Positions 1 through 10,876 of a stretch of 64,000 nucleotides of DNA are shown piece after piece. The DNA is taken from assembly GCA_004194705.1 (NCBI GenBank), contig SADC01000056.1, positions 62,001-126,000 on the forward strand, written 5' to 3'. A program made the position numbers and the translations under genes. The DNA is from Ditylenchus dipsaci. Its lineage: Eukaryota; Nematoda; Chromadorea; Rhabditida; Anguinidae. Every line of letters starts with the position of its first letter. The first letter of the stretch is position 1. Under the pieces are notes generated by a model that saw only the letters and a program-made list of their open reading frames with translations, was not told where the DNA came from and ran no database searches.

Positions 1-62
1 GAGTATATCTTGGTAAAAACACTTTAATTTTTTTTAAATAAAAAAATATATCAAATTTTTAG

Positions 63-3000
63 GAGATGCTTTTGAAAGAGCTCAAACAGAAGTGGCATTG
101 TTTCCCACGATTGGGATGGCTTCGAACAAATCCGAAATAATGCTTAATTTTGGGCAAAATAAGTTTTGTTTCGCCATCGATCAGCACAGAGAGGTATTTG
201 AAAAAACTCTTACTTAAGAGGGTATGCCCGTCACTAATAGGGATTTTTTAAAAGGCGGCTATTAGGGAGATTAAAAAGATTTTTTTTCAAAATTACCGTT
301 TTTTATTAACTTTCTACGAGAAAAAGCAAAAGTACACTATTTCACAAAAGCTGAAAACACGTCATATTAGTATTTATAAAGTGGTTGTGGGCATGGAAAA
401 AATAAAAAAAAAGGTGTAAAAACACAAGCGGGTAAATACTTTTCGGAATTTTGTTTGTTCAGCTCCAATGACGAAAACGGGGTAGCATACTCTGAAATAT
501 GGTTTTAGGGTATCTGGATTGAGGCTGATCATCGGTACTTTTTCAAAATGCACTTTTTGACGCACTTTTATAAGAAAACTACTAGCTGAAAATTTTACAC
601 CTATGTTCTACTTTTCATTCCTCTATCTTCACTTTCTCTGGGAATTTCACTTTCTATACTTTTATCTGAAAAAATCGGCCTGCGATCCTGAATACCGAAT
701 TGACCGATTTTTTTAAGTACTGGGTAATTATTTTTTTATAATTTTTAAAATTACCTAAATTGACCGATTTTTTAAATTATTTCACTATATCATATATTAC
801 TTAAAAACTTCCTCTATTTGATAGAGGAATGAAAAGTAGCATATAGGTGTGAACTTTTCAGCTAGCAGTTTTCATATAAATGTGGGTCAAAAATGCGTTT
901 TGAAAAATAAACCGATATTCAGCTCTAATCTGGAATCCAGATTCTTAATACCCTTAACCGGTTGTTTCCAAAACTTAAAGTTGAATTTTTGAATGAAATT
1001 GAATCATTTTTTGAATTTGATTGTTTAAGTCCGGAAGTTATTTTTCTAATTTAGCTTGAACAGTTAACAAAAGTTCAAAATTTTGCTTAAAACTCAAAAT
1101 GCTCATTTTCGGATCATTTGAAGAGCCGTAAGGAGTCCAGCGATGGAATGTGAAAATTAATTATGAGTTCTATTCCGAGTCGTAGCTGCTTTTACCAAGT
1201 CGACAAAAGACATGTACGAACTGTAAACTGTTGGCCACTAACACAAACTGCATTTGCATTTCTTGTGAAAAGCTTATAACCTGGTAATTGGCTTCTTTCA
1301 CCAAAAAATATTTTACGGGAGTGTCCAAATAGACAAAAAAAACGATGATACAGGCTTAAAGCTTTCAGCTCTAAAAATAAAAGCGGAATACAAACGGACT
1401 CCTATCATCATCTGGCTAGAGTATAATTTTTTTGTCACTTTTGACATCACCGTAAAAAAACTTGTTTGTTATCCTAATATCCGCCATTTAAAATATTTTC
1501 ATTGGTGAAGGGCATGCTTCTTCAATCTTCTAAAATTATTTTTTTCTAGAAGCTCAAGTCTGAGAATGCTCTGTCTTCTACCATTCCTCTTGCCCACCCA
1601 CCTCTGTGTAGAATGCCAACACCTAACTTGATTGGACATAAAAGGCCGGCTGGAAACAGTCCTACACCAGAAAAACGCCGCCGCTCACCTGTACAGCAAT
1701 ATTCCCCGGCAAATCCGACTGGTTCTGCTAGTTTGATGGCTTCACAGACATCTTCGTCAAATTCTTCTGAGTTAGTAGTGTTCGTTGAGCGGTTTGATGA
1801 AAGTGTGCTAGACAACCACCCGAATAGCATTGATCATGCTCCTGATGATTATCCTACAACTAGTCAAGAAACAGGACTTAGCAGGTATAACAATCTTCTG
1901 AAAAAACCCTAAAAAATTTTCATAATGTCATTAATGATTAACCCAATTTCGGTTTGGTTCTTTTCCATTATCGGGACCACCCTTCTGAAAAAATTGTTCC
2001 ACAGTTATCCGGAGAACATTACATTGGCGTACCCAGGGTGGGGCTAGCTGGGCTATAGCCCCACCCGTCAGGATTTTTTAATAAGAATTAGCCCCTCCCG
2101 TCAGTCTCTGGAACCTTATTATAAAGTACAAGTGTGCCACCAATTCGGTCAGTTTTGACTAAAATTCAGTCGAATGAACCCTCGATATAACGACACTCTT
2201 AGGTCGGTCCCTTAGAGTGTCATTATATCGAGGTTTGACTGTAGTAATCAAGGTGATAATACTGACCATAATCACCTCAATCACCACACTAAACATTAAA
2301 AGACCTGATAAATAACTGTGAAAAAAATTCTTTCAAAAGGGTGGTCGTGATAATGGAAAAGAACCAAATTTTCGTAATGTCATTTTCGGTCGTATCTCGA
2401 AAGCCGAAAATTTCTTTAAATCTGGATATCTGATGACGAGGATTGTCGAGTTTCGCGGTTTAACTCTAACCAATTTTGGACGATTTTCGGAACTGGAATG
2501 TAAACTAGAATTCTGATTTTTAATGCTTGATCACATTAACATTCTAATGCCAAGATAAATAGTTAAAATTTTTCGAATGCTCAAGTTAAAAACTCAAAAC
2601 TCAAGACTCAACAACCCTACTGATGACGTCTTGTTTACTTAGGGTTTCCCGTTTAATGAAAATCCAGTACAATCTTTTATTAAAAGACCATGCAACTTGA
2701 TAAGCACAGGAATTCGGAAATTTTGAATTCGCGCGGGACCACACTAATTTTGTCAATAATCTTTTCGAATTGTTTTTTGTTTGCCTGTAAAAAATTTTCA
2801 AAATATAGAACCGTTTACTAGTCGAGCCCAACATTGCTCGCCATTGCCAGATCGGACGACTTATCCTACTTACACTGCACCATAACAACTTATATGAGTC
2901 AGTGTTAAAAATTTACACATGAATGGTATTCAAATTTTCAATGCACACAAAAAAATTGATTCAAAAACATTATGGACAAAATTAGGGTGGAATTAATTCG

Positions 3001-3659
3001 AATTCCACAAATTGCTGTGCTTATCAAGTTTCATGGTCCTCTAAATAGACCAATGTTTTAGCCAGCAAATAAAGCTTGAACCTGATGGGATGTTAGATGC
3101 TAAAGAGGTCGTCAAAAATACATTTTGGAAGGAAGAATCCAAAAAGCCATTGCTCACATGGATAATCACTATCCTGGCTTGCTAGTTGATGACAAATCCT
3201 TCTACTTTTCGCTCTTACTCCAGAAATTTGTCGAGAATATTAGAGACACTTATCAACTTGTGGAAGGAAATGCAATAGGTTTTTTTCTGACATATATCTT
3301 AATGATTTCTAAATGCTTTCTTTAACTGAATTTCAGCTAGCCCAGAATCACCAGAAAAGCTTTGGTCGCTAAGTGGGAAGCTGGGTCGAGATTTCGCCAA
3401 AATCAACGACAACTCTAAATCTTGCCAGGATTTGTGGCTGCGGGTTTCTGTATGTAAAAACTTTGTTTTTAAAAAATAGATTATTTATATTATCTTTGCA
3501 GCATGTCAACAAAATGATGGTCTACCTGGAGACGAACCAAGAAAATGGGATCTTTCAGCCATCCCTAATGCTTATCTACTTGGGCAAGAGCGTAAAGACA
3601 ACTTGGCAGGATTGGCAGGATATCTCATTGAAGCGAAATTGCTAAAGGATCGACTTTAA
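63..3659 (+). CDS. RanBP9/RanBP10-like protein, 3' part (SPRY end + CTLH)
   Basis: Five exons: 63-193, 1550-1884, 3106-3278, 3337-3443, 3502-3659 (TAA); AATAAA near 3725. The first encodes the end of a SPRY domain (reads LFPTIGMASNKSEIMLNFGQ, as in the RanBPM SPRY C-terminus). The second is a Ser/Pro/Asn-rich linker with a basic EKRRR patch. The third is a CTLH motif (YILEGRIQKAIAHMDNHYPG). In animals RanBP9/10 are scaffold subunits of the CTLH/GID ubiquitin ligase. Phases agree across the first four exons. No LisH is visible between SPRY and CTLH, where family members have one; an alternative acceptor at 3060-3061 opens another frame. The last junction is one base out of phase: the more convincing reading of the final exon (ACQQNDGLPG..., ending KLLKDRL) needs one extra base at the GGG of 3442-3444. 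The 5' part lies outside the window. Family assignment is firm; the C-terminal frame is not. Confidence 0.8.
2165..2244. mobile_element. Short foldback MITE, CAGTCAAACCTCG end family
   Basis: Imperfect inverted repeat: CCTCGATATAACGACACTCT on the left, the complementary AGAGTGTCATTATATCGAGG on the right, closing with TTTGACTGTA. The same outer cap occurs at 20123, 26087, 27240, 29759 and 44822 with different inner words. Assigned to pogo/Tc1-like elements by the TA flanks and CAG start. Confidence 0.6.
2438..2619. mobile_element. hAT-type MITE with 8-bp target duplication
   Basis: A 182-bp unit ends in ACAACCCTA and is flanked on both sides by the perfect direct repeat CTGATGAC (2430-2437 and 2620-2627). 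An 8-bp duplication and a TAGGGTTGT-like end are hAT hallmarks. Its subterminal part is built of variants of GAGTTTCG / CTCAAAACTC. It lies in the RanBP-like intron. Confidence 0.75.
2680..3050. mobile_element. Foldback element, ~100-bp arms
   Basis: The left arm (2682-2780) and right arm (2945-3048) are reverse complements and contain TTGATAAGCACAG and GGGACCACACTAATTTTG. The left end is TTAA followed by AAGACCATGC. Solo relatives are at 5880-6125 and 23105-23352, so this is a dispersed family. It sits immediately upstream of the CTLH exon. Confidence 0.6.
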
Positions 3660-4824
3660 AATCATTTTCCAATGAATTTTTTTGCTTAGCAATATTTCGT
3701 TTTTTCGCTTATTTTATTACCAGAAATAAAAGGATATCAAAAAAAGTTTTTTAAACAGCCATTAATTGAAATTCAGACTTCATGTAGAGCGTTAAGACAA
3801 TTCGTCGACCAATAGGCTCTTTAATGCAGTTAAAAAGAAGTCGCATCACATTCTGGAAAAAACTTTTGGAGGTGTGCTAAAAATTGCCGACGTCATAAGC
3901 AAGGTTGTCAAACATCTTACAAGAATAAAAATATTAACATATAATTACGGTTTTAAATTTAATAATTTTTATTGAAACTTTAACGGCAAATTTTGTTCGA
4001 AATGACTAAATTTTGGTTCTTCTTCGATAATAATAAAGTATTATCGAAGTTTTTGCATGGGTTAAAATTTCAAGCTTCTTGACATTACGACAACTCCGAT
4101 ATTAAGCCAACTCTGCATGCGTGCAAATTTTCATGAGGTTTAAAGATTTAAAGCTTTAATGGAATCGGTTTTTCCTATAATAGAAGTCCTGGAGCCTCTA
4201 TTTGGATCGAAATTTGGCCACGAGATTTTTTGGGTGCTCGATCAAAATCTAAAAAGTGTAACCTTCAGAGCTAAGCATGATTCAAAAATACACAAAAACA
4301 GCTCTACAAAACATTGTTTCTGCCCTGAAATACGGACCTTCAAAGTTGAAGGGGTTTCATATTAAAAGCAGAGGGTCTTTAGTTAGAAGAAATGAATTAA
4401 TTTTTTTTTCGTTGCTTTGCTTGTTTGTGGAAACATAGTAAAACGAGAGAAAAGATTTTAGAAAGGCAAAGTTGTCCGCATTATAAGATACACCTATAAA
4501 AATGTCCTTTAATAATAATTTAAAAATTCAAAAAAAATGCCTGCATAAGTTTTTGAAACTAATTGCATGTAATTATTATAATTGAATTATAATTGAACGA
4601 CACAGACAGATAGTAACTAGTGATAAATCACTTTCGTTTTTCTTTCCTAACCCTATTAAGCAACTAAAGGGAACGTGTTCAACACAACTTGATTTTTGGA
4701 TTACGCAAACATGGGATAGAATAAAAAAGAGATACTTATACTTTTTGCAAACACCTATGTTTCTAAGACCAGTGCAGACGTGCTAACTAGCATTCGAAGT
4801 TGAAATCACACATATTTTGTTAGC
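3660..4824. other. Intergenic, no gene recognised
   Basis: AT-rich spacer between the RanBP-like 3' end and the S28 start. A 68-codon reading frame at 4159-4365 is not gene-like; its end (CCGAAATACGGACCTTCAAA) resembles the interior of the TA-flanked MITE at 60658-60898, so it is probably old repeat. Confidence 0.4.
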
Positions 4825-7800
4825 ATGTTGATATTTTGGCTTGTTGTGCTGTTGTTTGTAAGTCATTTAATTATCCCAATACAGATATTGCTAAAAAGGT
4901 GACATTTAGCAGAACGGAAAAGCGATTGACCGTGATATCCCGATTTTCACTTTAATGAAAACCTTTCTCTATCAGATCAGCTAAAAAGACATCTAGAATC
5001 TAGAGGACTGCCCAGTACTTCAAGATACATTACTTCAGAGACGTTTATTCAAAATGTGGATCATTTTAGCGACACTGACAATAGAACATGGAAACAGGTG
5101 TTTTATTTTTTATTTATGATCAAAATGTTTGCGCTGGTATCATATCTTCCCTCGTCAAACCACCCCTTAAACCCCCCCCCAAACAAACCCTATTGTCGTA
5201 TAACTACGTTCTCCCTCCTTGATAATTCATCTCTAAGGTAAGTGAACCAAGTGAAAAAAGCCAACCATGCCCCTGATGGCTTGGGGTTGAGATGCGCATG
5301 CTCACATACCTTAGACACAAATCACTCGAAAGTGACTTTGGATGCATAAAAATGTATGCATACCAGAGTTTATTCATGCGGTAAAAACTATGATCAAATC
5401 CTAGCTTTTAGAAATGTAAATTGGGTTCGAAAGGGCATCCGGCAGCCTCCACAGGTGGTTTACCTTGGTTCGCCAAGGCAAAAAGTCAAAATTTAGTCAA
5501 TAAAATTTTGGAAACAAATTTAAAATTTTGTTTCTTAAAATGGCCTTCGCACACCTAAAAACGTGTTTTATACACGTTTCTAGCACTAAAACAGCAAAAA
5601 AACATGCTTTTGGTCCATTTTGGGAAGACTCGCTATAGTGTACTTTAGCCCTCATTTTTCAAACTTGAATTCCTGCCTCCAGCAGTTCCACAGCTACAAT
5701 GCAAAAACATAATTTTGAAGATTTATTTTGAAATTTTTAAGTGTATTTTCAAAGAATTTTTTCTGAAGTAATTTTTTTAAGATAATTAAATGTTTAGTGA
5801 ATCTGCCGAAACTATTTAAATGTGTTGATAGCAAAAATACCACAAACGTTTGAATTTCAAACGTTATGTTCTATTTTATATAAATCACACCATGACAGTG
5901 ACAGTTATGGAGCAGTGAAAGGCGAATAAGTTGTCTGGCATAATCTGGCATTGTCAAGCAACGTTGGGCTCGACTAGTGATTAGTTCTACATTTTGAATT
6001 TATTTTCTAAACAATAAGCAGAAATAAAAAACAATTCGAAATTATTATTGACAAAATGTATGTGGTCCCGCGCGCATTCAAACCTTTAAAATTGCCATGA
6101 TAAGGAAGAGACAGGGTCCTTTAACATAAATAAAGTTATTGAAAATTTTAAGATTTTTTGTTTAATGCTGTTTCAGTACATAAAACAAAGATTTTTGAAC
6201 ACATTCAAGGTTCATTCACATAATCGAAAAATCCCGCACTCAGACCCACACTCTTGTCCACAATAAAATTTGAACTAGTCAAAAGTGACGAGTGTTTGTG
6301 CCGGTGTAAGTGCGGGACTGGATTGTTCACATAAAGAGTGTGGATGTGCGTGTGGGTGCGGGTGTGGGAGCGGGTCTGAGCGCTATTGTGAACGTGCCTT
6401 TACCGTCCGGTGAAATAAAGTTTCTCAATTCTTTTTACTCCTTGTTTATTAGCACTTCTTATCAAATCTGTACAACGACAAAGGCTATGGTATAAACTTC
6501 TTGCGCATTGGGGGCGAAAGCGCCCTACTAGAAACAGAGCTGCTAGATGATGGTTTCCAGATGATGGTATGGGCTAAGCATTTTGGTGCCGCGGCTTATG
6601 CTCTTGAGCACCGCTTTTATGGACAAAGCCATCCATTTAAGTAATTTTTAAAGCTTTTATACCATAATGAATAACTAAAATACAGAGATCTATCGCAGCC
6701 TAACCTGCACTACCTGAATATTGGACAAGCTTTGGCAGACATAGCTTTTTTTATTGAGCATATTAATGAAAAGAGAAAGTTGGCTGACTCGAAATGGGTG
6801 ATCTTTGGTGGCTCCTATTCAGGTATTAGCAAATAAAATAAGATAAACTCAGGTCCTCCAAATCTCCTCCATTTAAAGATTTGTCCTTTACTTGGGAACT
6901 CAAATCTTTAGAAATTTCGAGATCTCACGTCAAAATCTTTATTTTCGGCACTCAAAGCCCAACAAGCACTGGATAAAATGGCACTTTTTGACCAATCTCA
7001 GAACAGAAATTTCTTTTCGAGCTGTTCTTTTTTGCTTTTCTTAACTTTCACTAGCTATACCTATTCTGCTTATTATGTATTTTCGCCCGAACGAATTTAA
7101 TAAGTGTCTTTTATAGGAAACTTAGCTGCTTGGTTCCGACAAGAGTACCCGGATCTAGTCGTTGGTGCGGTGGCAAGCTCAGCACCAGTTCAGGCTACAC
7201 TCGACTTTCCCGGCAAATTTAGCTTGAAAAAATAATAAATTGAAAAAAGCTGATTTAGGATACCTTGAAGTTGTAGAAAGAGCTTTCGAAAAGTATGGAT
7301 CAAAGGAGTGCTTGGCTGATATACAGCAATATTTAGATGAATCACAAAAACTTTTACAATTTAACAAGTTTATTTTTTATTGAGACGACAAATACAATTT
7401 TTTAAAATTATTTTTAAACATGTTATTTTAGAAGTTGCACCGAGACGCTTACAGACAAAGATGCTCAACATTTCTCACACAGCGTATTAGGCTCTGTAGT
7501 GATGTCGGTTCAAAGGGATACACCTTCACATTCTCGCCTAAAATCTGGTTGCTTGGAGATTAAAAAAAGACTAAAAGAGATAAAAAAGCAAAGTCAGCAA
7601 CAATGGGAAAATATTCCAAACTACTGCTCTGGCTACAACGATTACGTCAAGCAACACACTAATATTTCACATTGTTGGTGTTTTTAAATATATTTTGAAA
7701 ACTTGAAAGTAGAAAAGTGAAATTTTTTTTAAATTTAGAAAACTAAATTTATTTTTTGATAAGTGTGTTCAAATAGAGTATTTGTTAGGATTTCGCTAAT

Positions 7801-10564
7801 TTTTTTTTTATTTTAGAAAAATCTAGGGCTGTACACTAACTATGGAGCTTGGGGGTTCTTGTCGGTTATCGGGACTACCTTGGTTCTTCTCGGGACTACT
7901 TTGGTTCATGTGTGACAAGGTAGTCCGGATAACCGACAAGAACCGCTTGGGTAACTACCCGAGTAATTAAGCTAGAAATTACATGACTAGACACAATTAG
8001 CATGACTATGACTGATAATTACCCATATGCAGGGTGAATAAAAAAAACTCTACCATTTTCAAAAAATTGGTGCACATACACACTGTTTACAAAAAAACCA
8101 ACGAAAATTTAAAAAATTTTAACTAAAATAATGCAAAATGATGATAGAGTTTTTTTGGCTCACCCTGTATTCATGGTGCGAAAAATATAAAATACCAAAA
8201 GTCATACAAAATTTTTGTATGAGTCAATTTAGATTTTGTATGTCTTTTTCGAAAAGCCTAAATTTAGCTCATACAAAATTCAAAGTCTAAATTTTATAAG
8301 CTCATATAAAATTTTATTGTGACTTTTGGTATTTTGTATTTTTTCCGCACGATGCCTGTAGTCACCCAAATCATAATTGCCAGGGTAATTAAACAGCTCG
8401 GAAATATTTTTCTTCTAGAATTTTTATAAAAACTACATTTTCCCTAATTTCCATTTATTTTAATTTTTAGCAAGACATAGAGCCTGGCAGTGGCAATTGT
8501 GTACAGAATTTGGCTTTTGCCAAACTACTAGTCAAGTAAAAAAGGACAGCATATTTAATAATATTTCTTTGCCTTTAAGGTTTGCTTTTTAATTTAAAAA
8601 AATTAATATTTTTGTTAGAAAGACAGTCTTCATTGCCTCAAAAGTCAAATCGATTTTGAATCCAAAATATTTATAGGTTTTTGGTTCAGATTTAAGTTTG
8701 GATTTAAAACTACCATATAACCTCCCTTGAAACTCTGACCCCGTGCGCGATCTTTTGGGCTCATGATGCAAAACTTTAGGGATTTTAATGTAAACCAAGT
8801 GGTTTTTAAAATACAACATGAAAACAGTATTTTAGACTATATTTCAAAGGCTAGCAAAAATGGGGAACATATTCCGAAAACATCTTGTTTTGCGTTTTTT
8901 TTGTCAGGTTTTTTGGTCAGATTCGCGTTCAACATTGTTGTCTTGCCTCTTAAAGTTCTATTTGAATTCTAATTAACTGTCGAGTTTGAATGCGCCTTGA
9001 AGGGGCATACCCACGCTAATAAGAGGTGGTGCCCGGGAATTCAAAAATTTTTCCTAATCATTGGACTTCTGTATGGATTTTTCAACATGGTTTCTAACAA
9101 GACCACACCTAAAATTGAATTCTAGGCCTTGTTTTGTTAGAAACCAAATTGAAAAATCCGTACACAAGTTTAATGATTAGGAAAAAATTTTGAATACCCG
9201 GCACCACCTCTTATTAGCGTGGGCATGCCCCTTTAAGACAACAAACTTGGAAATTAGGGAGAATTTGGCACTTCTCTAGTTGACATCACACCTCCAATTT
9301 TTGAATATTTTTGTTCAAAATTCTAGAAAATCTAAAAATCCTGTTTTTTCAGATGTTTTCGTCTGCGTTTTTTATTTATCTGGCATTTCATGATCTTTCA
9401 CTCTCCTTTTTTAGAATGGAAGAACTTAGGAATTTCACTCTCGCAAACCTTTACCACACCTTACTTACAACTACCTTTTAATGTGCTAAGATTAAGAAGA
9501 AAATAGAAAATGGTTCAAATCAGATGCAGTCAAAGTTCTTTCTTTTTTTGCTGGCGACCGGTGCACACACTCCAAAAATCGAATCGACTTGGCAGAAGTT
9601 CAAGCAAAGGCACAAACAGGAATTTGACACTCATCGTTCCGTCTTTCGTTCTTACGTATCTGATTTTGTATGGCGAAGGAAATTCGCTGGTGTTGATATT
9701 ACGTTCTATTTGTGGTCTCAGCTTGCTGAAATGTATGTTTGTGAGTAAAGTAATAAAATTTCAAACAAAAACTAAGAAATATTCAAAAGTTGGAGGTGTG
9801 ATGTCAACTAGAGAAGTACCGGGAATTTTAAATTTGTCAGTCAGTTGGATTTTAAAGATCACTTTTTGCTTTTCGATTTACGAATTGAAAAATTTTAATG
9901 ATTAAAACAAATGCTTTCAAGTTCAGTTACTACACTGATTTTTGTGTGGATGTGTTTGGAAAAAATATAAGTGAAAGCAGTATGTCAAGCTCCATCCAAA
10001 AAACCAATCAGTTGTATGGAGGCGCAAAGAACTTTAATGTTTGTGAGCAGTTATTGTTGCATAAATAAGTCTTTTAGCCTAAGCTAGTGTATTTAAACTT
10101 ATTAAGGCCAGTCAAGTGGTGTTTAGTAACGGTGACATAGATCCTTGGCATCAATTAAGTGTCTACAAAAGACCTAACCGTCAGGTTAAGTCATTATTTA
10201 TTGAAGGTTGCTGCAAACTAAATCGAATAATATTTTTTTTATTATATAATGTTTCAGGCACCTCTCATTGTGCGGTAAGTCAGTTGTCTGAATGGCTCGT
10301 CCAGCAACCTGGAGTTGGAGTCAGAGTTAAAGTATTTAGAATCGTGAACACCTCTCACTCTGACTTTAATTCCTGGTTTCCGAACTAAACTGAATCCCAA
10401 GTTCTTAACTGATGCATATAAAAATCTTGTAGGATACTCTCTGGGACACGGACGATGATCCAGATGTTTTAAAGAGTGCCAGAAGGAAAATTAAAAAAGA
10501 AATCTCGAAATGGATAAATTGGAAAAAACTGACAGAAAATGAAACAAATAACATAATAATTTAA
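4825..10564 (+). CDS. S28-family serine carboxypeptidase (PRCP/PRSS16/K12H4.7-like), secreted
   Basis: Twelve exons: 4825-4857, 4981-5097, 6453-6640, 6686-6822, 7117-7212, 7259-7367, 7432-7673 (or 7679), 8471-8579, 9927-10038, 10107-10206, 10258-10274, 10433-10564; all phases agree and give about 463 residues, normal for the family. Exon 1 encodes a hydrophobic signal peptide ([11 protein letters not shown]). Then [16 protein letters not shown], the S28 N-terminal signature; GGSYSG with the catalytic Ser; [34 protein letters not shown] with the catalytic Asp; GTSHCA with the catalytic His. The triad is intact, so it should be an active prolyl-type carboxy- or aminopeptidase of lysosome or secretion. 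Intron 7213-7258 is GC-AG. Introns 7674-8470 and 8580-9926 are enlarged by transposons. AATAAA at about 10577. Very confident. Confidence 0.93.
5255..5490. mobile_element. Partial copy of the GCGCGCACTCACTTACC foldback family
   Basis: Within the second S28 intron. It carries the family blocks GAGATGCGCATGCTCACA, CCTTAGACACAAATCACTCG and AGTGACTTTGGATGCAT found in the complete copies at 12720-13245, 38020-38830 and 48625-49300. Only one half is present. Confidence 0.55.
5880..6125. repeat. Solo copy of the foldback family at 2680-3050
   Basis: Shares AAAAACAATTCGAAA, ATTATTGACAAAAT, a GTGGTCCCGCGCG block and a GGTCCTTTAA end with 2680-3050 and 23105-23352. Located in an S28 intron. Confidence 0.55.
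7213..7258 (+). other. GC-AG intron (46 bp) in the S28 gene
   Basis: The conserved reading [22 protein letters not shown] is interrupted by 46 bp starting GCAAAT and ending GATTTAG. No GT donor keeps the frame here; the GC donor restores it exactly (G|GA). The intron contains in-frame stops. Confidence 0.75.
7845..7955. mobile_element. Hairpin MITE
   Basis: The left arm GGTTCTTGTCGGTTATCGGG is the complement of CCGGATAACCGACAAGAACC about 60 bp later, with CTACCTTG / CAAGGTAG extending the arm. About 105 bp, inside S28 intron 7. Confidence 0.55.
8030..8168. mobile_element. Mariner-like MITE
   Basis: Ends CAGGGTGAATAAAAAAAACTCT and, reversed, AGAGTTTTTTTGGCTCACCCTG. The CAGGGTG.. plus A-run end is typical of nonautonomous mariner elements. 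About 138 bp, in S28 intron 7. Confidence 0.6.
8172..8352. mobile_element. Foldback MITE
   Basis: GTGCGAAAAATATAAAATAC and AAAGTCAT on the left match the reverse complement of GTATTTTGTATTTTTTCCGCAC on the right. Inner blocks TCATACAAAAT recur in both directions. About 180 bp, S28 intron 7. Confidence 0.5.
9000..9237. mobile_element. TTAA-type foldback, GGGGCATGCCCACGC family
   Basis: Nearly perfect ~115-bp arms without spacer: GGGGCATACCCACGCTAATA opens it and its complement closes it before TTTAAG. It contains ACTTCTGTATGGATTTTTCA and GTTTCTAACAA, also seen at 16183, 40083 and 42716. Confidence 0.65.
9267..9820 (+). mobile_element. Merlin-superfamily element with transposase remnant
   Basis: The terminal inverted repeats start GGCACTTCTCTAGTTGACAT on the left and GGTACTTCTCTAGTTGACAT on the complementary right end. 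They are flanked by GAGAATTT (9259-9266) and GGGAATTT (9821-9828), a 7/8 match to an 8-bp target duplication. A frame at 9524-9748 encodes [40 protein letters not shown], matching the C-terminal end of ISXO2/Merlin transposases (GAHT..IE..W...K, GTHR..L.SYL.EF.WR). The catalytic N-terminal part is missing: this is an internally deleted copy inside the 8580-9926 S28 intron. Confidence 0.75.
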
Positions 10565-10876
10565 TATTCAAGCATGTAATAAAACAAATATTAAAACTCG
10601 AGGATAGTTTTTATTGATTTATTGTCTTCTTCTGTGTTTTTGTGCAAAGAGGGTTAATTGCTTTATGAATTAAATTGTGCACAGTTATAATTAATAGTTA
10701 ATCGTTAGGTGAATTAATTATAACAGTTGTTCTGTAGTCGAGTATAGGTAGCACCATTATATGAACCGGTCACAGCTACTTCGTATTTACACATCAGTCC
10801 ATCGCATTGTCCATTATTGTATGTAGTCCGCTGCAAATATATTTGTTTAAATGGTACTTCTGCGCTTGGGCCCCTT

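Noticed and set aside
6310..6495. 61-codon frame with VGAGVGAGL
   Set aside because: GT-rich repeat running into the true S28 exon (starts 6453) in another frame.
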